A stretch of DNA of 39,865 bases, from positions 1 through 39,865 of the forward strand of contig CAIKTE010000195.1 in the NCBI GenBank assembly GCA_903830285.1. Direction: 5' to 3'. Source of the stretch: an uncultured Chitinophagaceae bacterium (GTDB lineage Bacteria; Bacteroidota; Bacteroidia; Chitinophagales; Chitinophagaceae). Positions 1 through 7,818 of the stretch are shown piece by piece. Below the pieces are notes generated by a model, which worked only from the letters and a program-made list of their open reading frames with translations, made no database searches and had not been told where the DNA came from. Position 1 is the stretch's first letter. Each line of letters begins with the position of its first letter. Made by a program: the position numbers and the translations under genes.

Positions 1-2
1 AT

Positions 3-620
3 AAATTATTTGTGGATATTGATTATTACGTCAACGTGTATGACAATTTTATTGGTCAGTTAGATGTTACCCAACCGATCAGAGGTTCGATCGGCCAAAG
101 CGGAGGATCAAACGATAGCACAGCTTATTTTGCCTATACAGGGGGAGCATCAGTGAAAAAATATAAAATGTGGACCAACTCTAAAAGTATTGTCAGCAAT
201 CAGGGGATTGAATTGGGATTGAGTTATAACTTCTTCAAAAATTTTAATCTTTCAGCAAACCTGAGTTATGCTGCACTAAAAGAAATAACATCATCCGATG
301 CATTTACTCCGGCTTTTAACACACCGAAATGGATCACTAATATTTCTATCGGCAATAGGGAGATCATCAAGAATGTTGGGTTTAATGTTGTTTGGCATTG
401 GCAGGATGCATTTTACTGGAACAGTCCTCTGGCTAACGGTATAGTGAACGCCTACAATACAGTTGATGCGCAAATAAACTATCGTTTTCCGGAATTGAAA
501 ACGATCATTAAGTTGGGTGCCAGCAACCTTTTGAATTCATATCACACACAATATATTGGTGGACCTTCGGTGGGTGGTTTCTATTATGTAACATTCATTT
601 TTGATAATAACTTAAAATAA
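3..620 (+). CDS. TonB-dependent receptor, C-terminal fragment (cut by window edge)
   Basis: This is the last ~206 residues of an outer-membrane TonB-dependent receptor; the frame is open to the left edge, so the GTG at 12 is internal and not a start. The visible part is the end of the beta-barrel: alternating aromatic/polar strands and a closing segment (GASNLLNSYHTQYIGGP, then a strand with Phe at FIFDN) of the kind seen at the end of SusC/FecA-like receptors, where 'GASNLLN' marks the penultimate strands. Such proteins import siderophores, cobalamin, glycans or peptides using TonB-ExbBD energy. The substrate cannot be told because the plug and most of the barrel lie outside the window. The stop is followed by a hairpin and then a tRNA gene. 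Confidence 0.85.
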   Translation, partial: KLFVDIDYYVNVYDNFIGQLDVTQPIRGSIGQSGGSNDSTAYFAYTGGASVKKYKMWTNSKSIVSNQGIELGLSYNFFKNFNLSANLSYAALKEITSSDAFTPAFNTPKWITNISIGNREIIKNVGFNVVWHWQDAFYWNSPLANGIVNAYNTVDAQINYRFPELKTIIKLGASNLLNSYHTQYIGGPSVGGFYYVTFIFDNNLK

Positions 621-630
621 TCAGAATTTA

Positions 631-659
631 AAAGCAGCATAAGAAATCCATGTTGCTTT
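631..659 (+). terminator. Hairpin after the TonB receptor
   Basis: AAAGCAGCA (631-639) pairs with TGTTGCTTT (651-659) with one G-U, loop of 11 nt. It lies 11 nt after the receptor stop and just before the tRNA. There is no T-run after it, so it may be a weak terminator or an mRNA 3' end structure and not a classic intrinsic terminator. Confidence 0.35.
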
Positions 660-663
660 ATAC

Positions 664-734
664 AGCCTTGTGGCCGAGTGGTGAGGCAGGGGTCTGCAAA
701 ACCTTTTACGGCGGTTCGAATCCGCCCATGGCGT
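664..734 (+). tRNA. tRNA-Cys (anticodon GCA)
   Basis: A cloverleaf can be drawn by hand. D-stem is GCC/GGC (673-675/685-687) with GG in the loop; the anticodon stem 689-693/701-705 encloses CTGCAAA, giving anticodon GCA at 696-698. The variable loop has 4 nt, and the T-stem GGCGG/CCGCC (710-714/722-726) holds TTCGAAT. The discriminator is U (734), the main identity base of tRNA-Cys. CCA is not encoded, as is usual in Bacteroidota. The acceptor stem is imperfect: 664-670 against 727-733 gives an A-G mismatch at pair 1-72 and a U-U mismatch at the fifth pair. All other arms look functional. Confidence 0.85.
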
Positions 735-857
735 CAAAAAATTAAAACCTATATAATTAATAGACTTTGTTTCTTTGCATAATAAAACAACCTGAATATT
801 TCAAGTACATACACCATACCGAAAAAAACAGATAAATCTACAGGCCTGGGTACAAAT

Positions 858-2333
858 TTGCTTTTCCCTGTCTTTTTAAAGTTGGAAGACCTTCGTTTGA
901 CCATTATTGGCGGCGGCGCCATTGCATTGGAAAAATTACATGCTATACTTACCAATTCTCCAAATGCTACTATTAAGCTGATCGCGATCAACATAAAAGA
1001 TGAAATATGGCAGTTAGCCGAAACACATTCAAATCTTTCGGTGAATCAAAAAGCATATGATCCGGATGATCTTACTGAAACGAATATTCTGATCATTGCA
1101 GTAAACGATATTACTCTTGCATCGCTTATCAAAAAAGCGGCGTCTGAAAAAAACATATTGGTGAATGTGGCTGACAAACCGGAACTCTGTGATTTTTATC
1201 TGAGTTCTATTGTAAAAAAAGGGAATCTAAAAATTGCTATTTCAACCAACGGCAAATCTCCCACATTGGCCAAACGTCTGAAAGAAATATTGAATGATGC
1301 TTTACCGGAAGAAGTGGATGGCATTTTAAACAACCTGAGTGTGATTCGGGGCAAGTTAAAAGGCAATTTTGCAGATAAACTTCAGCGGATGAATGAGATC
1401 ACCAAAATTTTATCTATACAGGAAAAAATGGAGAATAAAGATCATAAACATCTCAATAAAAAAATAAGCATTTGGTTTGTTATTGCAATTGTTTCTGTTT
1501 TATTGGGCTATACATTATCGCTCGCTATTCCTGTTGAACATTTGTTCAATCAATCCAGAAGCTTTTTAGAACAATTAGATAATCGATTTTACTGGATGAT
1601 ATTAATAGGTTTCGGTGTGGAGATGATCGCAGGCAGTATGGGCATGGGATATGGCGCCATCTGCACTTCAGTACTTTTATCTTTAGGATTAAGCCTTCCG
1701 GTTATTTCAAGCAGTGTGCATACTTCAGAAATGTTTGGTTCTGCTGCATCAGCCATCAGCCATTTCAAATTCAGGAATATCAATAAAAAATTATTTAAAT
1801 CATTGGCCATTCCTGGCGTTATTACAGCTATTCTTGGGGCATTATTCCTGATACGCTTTGGAGAAGCATATGCTTATATCCTTAAACCACTGGTCTCTTT
1901 TTATACTTTATATCTGGGCATTAATATTCTAACAAGAGCATTTACCAAAAAGAAAAAGAATCCGGGCAAATTAAAATATGCAGGATGGCTGGGTGCTATT
2001 GGAGGTTTTATAGATTCGGTTGGCGGTGGTGGGTGGGGTCCATTGGTTACCAGTACCATTATTGCAAAAGGCAGGGAACCCAGATATGCAGTAGGCACTT
2101 CTGTTGCTGCCAAATTTTGCATCACTGTTGCCAGTGCATTTACTTTTTTTACAGTTATCGGTATCAGTCAGTGGCCTATCATCATCGGGTTGATTTTCGG
2201 AGGCGTAATGGCTGCACCTCTTGCAGCTAGGCTTACAGGGAAATTGCCCAGTAAAGGCATGTTCATTGCTGTAGGTATCCTAGTGATCGGAATCAGTTTG
2301 AGAACGATCTTAAAGTCTTTTCATTTGATATAA
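858..2333 (+). CDS. Siroheme synthase (Met8/CysG-N) - TauE/SafE (TSUP) permease fusion
   Basis: Residues ~1-195 are a precorrin-2 dehydrogenase/sirohydrochlorin ferrochelatase domain: a dinucleotide-binding TIIGGGAIALEK near the N terminus, then NVADKPELCDF with the conserved Asp, and ISTNGKSPTLAKRLKE. This domain makes siroheme, the cofactor of assimilatory sulfite and nitrite reductases. Residues ~200-491 form a polytopic membrane domain of the TauE/SafE family (TSUP, anion or sulfite/organosulfonate export), with repeats such as GSMGMGYG and the matching GGFIDSVGGGGWGP. Siroheme synthesis and a sulfur-anion transporter are thus in one chain, which suggests a role in sulfur assimilation or sulfite detoxification. 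No ATG exists in frame: the stop at 783-785 is followed only by TTG (858), CTG (846) and ATT candidates. TTG at 858 fits the family's usual 'LFPVFLKL' N terminus, but the coding-looking stretch just upstream leaves a longer protein possible. Confidence 0.88.
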   Translation: MLFPVFLKLEDLRLTIIGGGAIALEKLHAILTNSPNATIKLIAINIKDEIWQLAETHSNLSVNQKAYDPDDLTETNILIIAVNDITLASLIKKAASEKNILVNVADKPELCDFYLSSIVKKGNLKIAISTNGKSPTLAKRLKEILNDALPEEVDGILNNLSVIRGKLKGNFADKLQRMNEITKILSIQEKMENKDHKHLNKKISIWFVIAIVSVLLGYTLSLAIPVEHLFNQSRSFLEQLDNRFYWMILIGFGVEMIAGSMGMGYGAICTSVLLSLGLSLPVISSSVHTSEMFGSAASAISHFKFRNINKKLFKSLAIPGVITAILGALFLIRFGEAYAYILKPLVSFYTLYLGINILTRAFTKKKKNPGKLKYAGWLGAIGGFIDSVGGGGWGPLVTSTIIAKGREPRYAVGTSVAAKFCITVASAFTFFTVIGISQWPIIIGLIFGGVMAAPLAARLTGKLPSKGMFIAVGILVIGISLRTILKSFHLI

Positions 2334-2493
2334 TTTTTCCTGTCTTAAATCCTTCCGCCACTTCGATACTTCGTATCATTTAGGGTTTATTGTTATCCAA
2401 ACTCATTCAAACAAATATTTGAAATCGTTACTAAAAAAAGATTGATTTTATAGAATATTATCCAGTTGTGACTTGATTCAACTAAATTATCAT

Positions 2494-2880
2494 TCAAGCA
2501 GCTTTTTGAGAAATAAAATTCCTAATGATTGAAACAACATTTTCCATTTCATCGGTCTTATCTAAAAAATAATCAGCACCATATTTTTCACATTCTGTTC
2601 TGTAACTGCTGATCGTAAAATGTGTAAGCACGATAACTTTTACTTTTAGTTCATTTTGCTTAATATGCTTTAGTAATTCGATACCACTTTTTTCAGGCAT
2701 CCCGATTTCTACGATTACAAAATCAGGATGAAAGGAATCAAACACTGTCAAGGCGTTATCAATATCTGTAGATATTTTAAAGGTATTGTTTGTCCCTGTA
2801 GCAGCAAGTAGTCCTTGTAAACGGCAGGCGGTGAAGATCGAATAGTCCACTAGCAGTATTTTAAGGTCATTATTTTTCAT
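2494..2880 (-). CDS. Stand-alone receiver-domain protein, Glu in place of phospho-Asp
   Basis: A single CheY-like receiver domain of 128 residues, with no output domain. It starts with ILLVDYS (D12 retained, the second acidic residue replaced by Y13) and keeps the switch Thr (T86 in VIVLTHF) and Lys (K108 in FLDKTD). The phospho-acceptor position reads VIVEIGMPEKSG, so E58 stands where Asp is expected. From family knowledge, Asp-to-Glu often mimics the phosphorylated state or abolishes phosphorylation; a constitutive or phosphorylation-independent switch is therefore inferred. I chose the ATG at 2880: the open frame runs to 2904, but the upstream eight residues are not family-like and overlap a possible TTTG promoter element (minus strand, 2897-2904). 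The gene is divergent from hemN; no sensor kinase is nearby. Confidence 0.82.
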   Translation of the reverse strand: MKNNDLKILLVDYSIFTACRLQGLLAATGTNNTFKISTDIDNALTVFDSFHPDFVIVEIGMPEKSGIELLKHIKQNELKVKVIVLTHFTISSYRTECEKYGADYFLDKTDEMENVVSIIRNFISQKAA

Positions 2881-2970
2881 AGACCGGAATTTGACACAAA
2901 GCACAGTAAAAAAACAAGGTTTTACAATAATGATACTTGTGAAAACAAAGTAGTTTTTTATGATTCATTT

Positions 2971-2986
2971 GTAGTAATGTGACTAC
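2971..2986. promoter_or_regulatory. Small inverted repeat between the receiver gene and hemN
   Basis: GTAGT (2971-2975) and ACTAC (2982-2986) form a perfect 5-bp inverted repeat with a 6-nt centre in the divergent spacer. It is of a size that could bind a dimeric regulator, but it matches no consensus I recognise (it is not an FNR box). Low confidence. Confidence 0.2.
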
Positions 2987-3099
2987 ATAACCTTTATTTT
3001 AAAAATGACATACAGCTTACAATTCAAATGCGAAAATGGGCTTTGGTCATATTTTCCGGTAGTACAATAAATATTTTTGCTTTCCAGAATGATAAGATT

Positions 3100-4467
3100 A
3101 TGCAAGTACCATTTGATCTACTAAAAAAATATAACATTCCTGTTCCGAGGTATACAAGTTATCCTACAGTTCCAGTTTGGAAAGAAAGTATGAATTTGCA
3201 AGACTGGAAAAAAGTTTTTCAAAAACAGTTTGATCTAAGTAATGAAACTGAGGGTATCAGTCTCTATCTGCATTTACCTTTTTGCGAATCACTTTGCACT
3301 TATTGCGGCTGTAATAAAAAAATAACTAGTAATCATTCCGTTGAAGAAGAATACATGCAGGTGGTTTTAAAAGAATGGAATTTGTATCTGCAGTTGATGC
3401 ATACAAAACCGGTAATACGTGAGTTACATATAGGAGGTGGAACTCCTACTTTTTTTTCACCCAAGAATTTAGAAAAATTATTAACTGCTATTTTTGATAC
3501 AGCCATCATTCACAACAAACATGAATTCAGTTTTGAGGGTCATCCCAACAATACTACCAAAGGACATTTACAAGCTTTATATGATCTGGGTTTTAGAAGG
3601 GTGAGTTATGGTGTACAGGACAATGACCCCGAAGTACAACGGATCATTAATCGTATTCAACCGTTTGAAAATATTCAACGGGCTACTGCTGAAGCAAGAG
3701 CTATCGGTTATCAATCCGTGAATTTTGATCTGATCTATGGTTTACCCAAACAAACTTTAGAAACGATGGAGAAAACTATTTTACAATCCATCAGTTTACA
3801 TCCAGATCGTGTTGCATTTTACAGTTATGCGCATGTTCCTTGGACCAGTAGGGGTCAACGATTATTTGACGAAAATGATCTACCAAGCACAGAAACAAAA
3901 ATGAAATTGTATCAACTTGGTAAGACATTATTTGTCAAAAATGGTTACTGCGATATTGGTATGGACCATTTTGCACTACCAAGCGATGATCTGTTCAAGG
4001 CAAGAGAAGAAGGTTGGTTACATCGTAACTTTATGGGCTATACAACTCAGCATACAAGTATATTATTAGGTTTGGGTGTTTCAAGTATCAGTGATGTAGG
4101 TATTGCCTTTGCTCAGAATCAAAAGACCATTCATGATTATTATACAGCGATCAACAATGGAGAATTGTCTGTTACTAAAGGCTATTTTTTAACTGAAGAG
4201 GATACTGTCTTTAGAAAATATATTTTGAATATTAGTTGTCAGGGCAAAACAAATTTCTTACCACAACATTTAGATCTGATCGAACAATACAGTTTTCCTG
4301 AATTGAAAAAATTATCAGAAGATGGACTTGTTGAATATAATGATTCCGGTTTAGTTGTTACAGAACTGGGATTAAATTTCATTCGAAATATTTGCAAAGC
4401 ATTCGACCTTCATTTGTTACGTAACGAATCGAAACAGGGAAAACCACAATTCAGTCAAGCAATTTAG
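3100..4467 (+). CDS. hemN: Oxygen-independent coproporphyrinogen III oxidase HemN
   Basis: A radical-SAM enzyme converting coproporphyrinogen III to protoporphyrinogen IX without oxygen, a late step of heme synthesis in the cytoplasm. The [4Fe-4S] motif C62-x3-C66-x2-C69 followed by GC is in HLPFCESLCTYCGC, the extended CxxxCxxCxC form of true HemN. GGGTPTFF and the GVQDNDPEVQ and FDLIYGLPKQT segments are family motifs. The C-terminal HemN domain contains RNFMGYTTQ. The start at 3100 (MQVPFDLLKKYNIPVPRYTSYP) is chosen because it gives the normal 455-residue length and the family N terminus; an ATG at 3028 would add 24 hydrophobic residues without a family match. It is divergent from the receiver gene and convergent with the beta-CASP gene. 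Confidence 0.95.
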   Translation: MQVPFDLLKKYNIPVPRYTSYPTVPVWKESMNLQDWKKVFQKQFDLSNETEGISLYLHLPFCESLCTYCGCNKKITSNHSVEEEYMQVVLKEWNLYLQLMHTKPVIRELHIGGGTPTFFSPKNLEKLLTAIFDTAIIHNKHEFSFEGHPNNTTKGHLQALYDLGFRRVSYGVQDNDPEVQRIINRIQPFENIQRATAEARAIGYQSVNFDLIYGLPKQTLETMEKTILQSISLHPDRVAFYSYAHVPWTSRGQRLFDENDLPSTETKMKLYQLGKTLFVKNGYCDIGMDHFALPSDDLFKAREEGWLHRNFMGYTTQHTSILLGLGVSSISDVGIAFAQNQKTIHDYYTAINNGELSVTKGYFLTEEDTVFRKYILNISCQGKTNFLPQHLDLIEQYSFPELKKLSEDGLVEYNDSGLVVTELGLNFIRNICKAFDLHLLRNESKQGKPQFSQAI

Positions 4468-4508
4468 CAGAGAGCTTTATTTGTTTTTTTGGATGCTGTT
4501 TAGTTAAT

Positions 4509-4544
4509 ACACGAAGAAATTATTCAAGAGTAAATTCTTCGTGT
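4509..4544. repeat. Inverted repeat at the hemN / beta-CASP convergence
   Basis: ACACGAAGAA (4509-4518) and TTCTTCGTGT (4535-4544) form a perfect 10-bp inverted repeat with a 16-nt loop that spans the stop codon of the minus-strand gene. No T-run follows on either strand, so an intrinsic terminator is uncertain; it may still be a 3'-end structure for both convergent mRNAs. Confidence 0.4.
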
Positions 4545-5923
4545 AAATGCGGAACTCGAACATCTTTAAATCCTTTTTTCAATAATCGCTTTTGAAATTC
4601 CAATTGGACATCTTCTTCGCCGTGAACAATAAATAAGGTTTTCACTAAAGAAGGGTTTTGACAGGATAAAAATTGACAGAGATCATCATAATCGCCATGT
4701 GCACTCATGCTTCTCATCGTACCAATTTCTGCAATCACTTTAAAATATTCACCATAGATCTTTACTTCTTTTGCTGCATTCATTAATTTACCTCCCAGCG
4801 AATGGGGCTCGCAATAACCCACTATTAAAATTGTATTTCGTTTATCACCAATATTATTGGCGATATGATGTTTAATGCGTCCTGCATCGGCCATGCCGCT
4901 TGCAGAAATAATGATGCAGGGCTGATGCAGATCGTTCAATGCTTTACTTTCATCTACACTTTTTATGAATTTCAATCCTGGAAAATCAAATGGATCGCTG
5001 TCACTGAGTAATAATTTTTTGATGGTACTGTTGAAATTTTCAGGATGACTTTTTACAACTTGTGTTGCTTCCATACTCAACGGGCTATCAACAAAAACGG
5101 GTACTTTTGGCAAGCGGTTAGTATTAAACATTTCATTCAAAAAATACAGCAATTCCTGTGTTCTTCCTACACTGAAAGAAGGAATGATCAATTTGCCTTT
5201 TTTCTCAACGCAGGTCTTTACTATCCAGTCATGAAATACATTTAAAGTATTGGAGAATTCTTCATGTATCTTATCGCCGTAAGTGCTTTCAATTAAAATA
5301 TAATCTGCCTGCGGAAAAACATGCGGCGAACATAGAATAACATCACCGTACCTTCCCACATCACCGCTAAAAGTTAAATGGATCGTTTCATTGTTTTCTT
5401 TCAAACGTAAATGCATGGCAGCACTGCCGATAATATGGCCTGCATCGGTAAACATCACTTCAGCTTCGCTGCAAACAGTTGTCCATTCTCCATATGCAGC
5501 TGTTTGCATCAATGGAAATACATTTTGAGCATCATCCAGATCATAGAGAGGTTCAAATGGAGGGAGCCCTTGTTTCGCTCTGCGTTTATTCATGAATTTT
5601 GTATCATCCCTTTGTATCTGCGCAGAATCTTCCAATAAAATTTCAGTCAGATCTTTTGTGGCAGGAGTGCAGAATATTTTTCCCGCAAATCCTTGTTTTA
5701 CTAATCTTGGGATCAAGCCAGAATGATCAATATGCGCATGTGATAAAATTAAATAATCAACCGATGATGCATCAAAACCAAATGAAGCATTTAATACATC
5801 GGTGTCTTTTCCCAATCCCTGAAACAATCCGCAATCCAATAATATCTTTGTACCGCTATTTAATGTTAGCAAATGTTTGGAACCTGTAACTGTTCTTGCC
5901 GCTCCATGAAAAGCTATTTTCAT
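4520..5923 (-). CDS. Metallo-beta-lactamase/beta-CASP RNA nuclease-like protein
   Basis: A 467-residue protein of the CPSF73/RNase J-like superfamily (COG1236 type). The metallo-beta-lactamase core carries LSHAHIDHSG (HxHxDH zinc ligands), FTDAGHIIGSA and FSGDVGRYGD. The inserted beta-CASP domain has VPVFVDSPLS and IIISASGMADAGR, and the closing RMBL (Zn-dependent hydrolase, RNA-specificity) part has MRSMSAHGDYDDL and FIVHGE. It is predicted to cut or trim RNA in the cytoplasm with two zinc ions; the exact substrate is not known. It is the last gene of a minus-strand run (malic enzyme, mlaE, thioredoxin-like, DUF4442), separated from DUF4442 by 80 nt, so it may be cotranscribed or have its own promoter. 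Confidence 0.9.
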   Translation of the reverse strand: MKIAFHGAARTVTGSKHLLTLNSGTKILLDCGLFQGLGKDTDVLNASFGFDASSVDYLILSHAHIDHSGLIPRLVKQGFAGKIFCTPATKDLTEILLEDSAQIQRDDTKFMNKRRAKQGLPPFEPLYDLDDAQNVFPLMQTAAYGEWTTVCSEAEVMFTDAGHIIGSAAMHLRLKENNETIHLTFSGDVGRYGDVILCSPHVFPQADYILIESTYGDKIHEEFSNTLNVFHDWIVKTCVEKKGKLIIPSFSVGRTQELLYFLNEMFNTNRLPKVPVFVDSPLSMEATQVVKSHPENFNSTIKKLLLSDSDPFDFPGLKFIKSVDESKALNDLHQPCIIISASGMADAGRIKHHIANNIGDKRNTILIVGYCEPHSLGGKLMNAAKEVKIYGEYFKVIAEIGTMRSMSAHGDYDDLCQFLSCQNPSLVKTLFIVHGEEDVQLEFQKRLLKKGFKDVRVPHLHEEFTLE

Positions 5924-6003
5924 AATACCCTCCGTCCCTGAAAGGGAACTTTTAAGAACCCAATACTTCAGGATTTTTTATAATTATAATAATATTCCCA
6001 CAG

Positions 6004-6507
6004 TTACTCCCCATTAGGGGCTGGGGATTTTGCTTTAAAACTCCAGGTAAAAACAAATCTCGCTACTTCTTCATTCATTTCATTCAGACCAACAGAAATA
6101 CATTGTATCGTTACCCCTTCTCCTGTTGCAAGTGTTTCTTCAATAGCATCAGCAATTTTATTACCGTCACCACATTTGAAAATAATTTTGCTGACTGCTT
6201 TCTTTAAAAAATCGGCTTCCACTTTTACTACCAGCATGCTAACTGATGGTTTACGTTGATAGATCTGTCCAAAAGCAAGGATGCCTGTGCTCAATTCCGC
6301 TGCCATACTTAGCACTGCAAAATAAATGGAACGAAAAGGATTTTGATTCACCCATTTAAAACGAACGGCTACTGTGGCATTCGCTTCATTCAATTCAACA
6401 ATTTTCAATCCGCTGATAAACCCCATCGGCAGTTTGTTTAACATGAATAACCGATATTTAACCGGATTCGTTATTTGTTTTTTGAATAAATGAAACTGTT
6501 TGTTCAT
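6004..6507 (-). CDS. DUF4442 family hotdog-fold protein
   Basis: A 167-residue protein resembling the DUF4442/PaaI-like thioesterase (hotdog) fold. Recognisable features are the N-terminal segment with PMGFISGLKIVELNEANATV, a central helix with FRSIYFAVLSMAAELSTG, and a strand with VSMLVVKVEADFLKKA. By family analogy it may bind or hydrolyse an acyl-CoA or acyl-carrier thioester, but no activity can be read from the sequence. The start codon overlaps the stop of the upstream thioredoxin-like gene by one base (TAATG), which indicates translational coupling. Confidence 0.75.
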   Translation of the reverse strand: MNKQFHLFKKQITNPVKYRLFMLNKLPMGFISGLKIVELNEANATVAVRFKWVNQNPFRSIYFAVLSMAAELSTGILAFGQIYQRKPSVSMLVVKVEADFLKKAVSKIIFKCGDGNKIADAIEETLATGEGVTIQCISVGLNEMNEEVARFVFTWSFKAKSPAPNGE

Positions 6508-7004
6508 TAGTAATTCTTATAGTATATAGGATTGAGTGAGGCAGGAGACCAATCCTTGAAAAACTCTAAAACTTTTGTTTTGCTATATCCTTTCCCCTCT
6601 TCTAAATAAGATGAATTTTGTGTATGTATTCTGTAGCCATTCTTGTCTAAGATAATAAATACCGGAAACCCAAAACGCTGAGGGAATCCATACTTTTCGA
6701 ATATGGCTTTATTTTTATTTTCCTGACTGTAATTTAAATGGTAAACAATAAAGTTTGTTTGAATAACAGAATCCATTTGTTTATCTTCTGTTGTAAACTT
6801 GTTAAACCGTAAACACCAACTGCACCAATTTCCACCGGCTTGAATCAATACATGTTTACCTGTTTTATTCGCTTTTATGATTGCAGCTTTAATATCAGCT
6901 TCTGCATTCGCATTCGGATCATACAACTTTGCTATATCTGAAAAATTTGCTTTGCCGGCAATTGATAAAGCTAAACAAACGAACATTAAAAGTTTTTGCA
7001 TCAA
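6507..7004 (-). CDS. Secreted thioredoxin-family protein (CxxC, WCSWC)
   Basis: 165 residues with an N-terminal signal peptide (MMQKLLMFVCLALSIAGKA) and one thioredoxin-like domain. The active site is GGNWCSWCLRFNKF, a CSWC motif like that of the DUF255/thioredoxin_7 group, and the cis-Pro-side segment is GFPVFIILD. It probably acts in the periplasm as a thiol-disulfide reductase or isomerase; the partner is unknown. It lies 26 nt after the mlaE stop and is translationally coupled to DUF4442. An envelope maintenance role would fit its neighbour, the MlaE permease, but this is inference. Confidence 0.82.
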   Translation of the reverse strand: MMQKLLMFVCLALSIAGKANFSDIAKLYDPNANAEADIKAAIIKANKTGKHVLIQAGGNWCSWCLRFNKFTTEDKQMDSVIQTNFIVYHLNYSQENKNKAIFEKYGFPQRFGFPVFIILDKNGYRIHTQNSSYLEEGKGYSKTKVLEFFKDWSPASLNPIYYKNY

Positions 7005-7030
7005 ATTATTTTGAATAGTGTTTCAATATT

Positions 7031-7774
7031 CTATGAAGGTAAGAAGAATGCAGCCAGTGCATAATCGGCAAACAAAATTAAAATACAACTTACCACAACA
7101 GCAGTTGTGCTTGCTCTTCCTATTTCCAATGCGCCGCCTTTTACATAAAATCCGAAATAAGCAGGGATACTGCTGAGAATAAATGCAAATGTATATGCTT
7201 TGTACATGGCAAAGACCATGTTATACGTATTGAGATTTTTTCTTAACCCGATATCAAAAATATCAGCAGAAATAATACCTGTAAGACTTCCTGCCATACG
7301 TCCGCCCCAAATTCCCAATACTGCGGAAATGATAATTAAACAGGGCACTACAATTAATGACGCCAGGATTTTAGGAAGAATGAGATAACTCTTACTGTTG
7401 ATGCCCATGATCTCCAAAGCATCTATTTGTTCACTGATACGCATATTACCCAATTCGCTGGCGATCTTGCTACCAATTACACCAGCCAATACAATACTTA
7501 ATACGGTGGGCGATAATTCGAGGATCATACTATCACGAACAATCTGTGCAATGGTAGATGCTGGAACCAATGGGCTAACCAACTGATATGCAGTTTGTAC
7601 CGTTGTTACCGCACCTAGAAAAATGGAAATGATAATAACGATTGGCAATGCGCCAATGCCTATCTCCACACATTGATGCATGAGTTCCTTCCAATACATT
7701 TTATGGTTCTCAGGCTTAGTGAACATTCCCTTTAACATCAATAAAAATGTACCAAAATGTGTGAAAAAACTCAT
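7031..7774 (-). CDS. mlaE: MlaE/YrbE-family ABC transporter permease
   Basis: A 247-residue inner-membrane permease of the Mla (maintenance of lipid asymmetry) type. Diagnostic segments are the central ELSPTVLSIVLAGVIGSKIASELGNMRISEQIDALEIMGIN and the hydrophobic helices before and after it. Such permeases move phospholipid between the inner membrane and periplasmic MCE proteins, driven by an MlaF ATPase. In this window the ATPase gene is not adjacent; a matching MlaF is at 23564-24346 on the other strand, about 16 kb away. No MCE-domain (MlaD) gene is seen here. It begins 44 nt after the malic enzyme stop. Confidence 0.93.
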   Translation of the reverse strand: MSFFTHFGTFLLMLKGMFTKPENHKMYWKELMHQCVEIGIGALPIVIIISIFLGAVTTVQTAYQLVSPLVPASTIAQIVRDSMILELSPTVLSIVLAGVIGSKIASELGNMRISEQIDALEIMGINSKSYLILPKILASLIVVPCLIIISAVLGIWGGRMAGSLTGIISADIFDIGLRKNLNTYNMVFAMYKAYTFAFILSSIPAYFGFYVKGGALEIGRASTTAVVVSCILILFADYALAAFFLPS

Positions 7775-7818
7775 GAAATATCATTTAAAAACTAAAAATA
7801 GAAAACTAATAGAGAAAA

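Noticed and set aside
858-2333. Fusion as a missed stop between two separate genes
   Set aside because: The frame is continuous with no stop between the domains and the linker (about residues 195-205) reads as normal coding sequence, so a single chain is what the sequence shows.
2334-2493. Possible small RNA or hairpin (GATAC-TTC-GTATC, about 2363-2375)
   Set aside because: The stem is only 5 bp, no promoter or T-run was found around it, so chance is enough.
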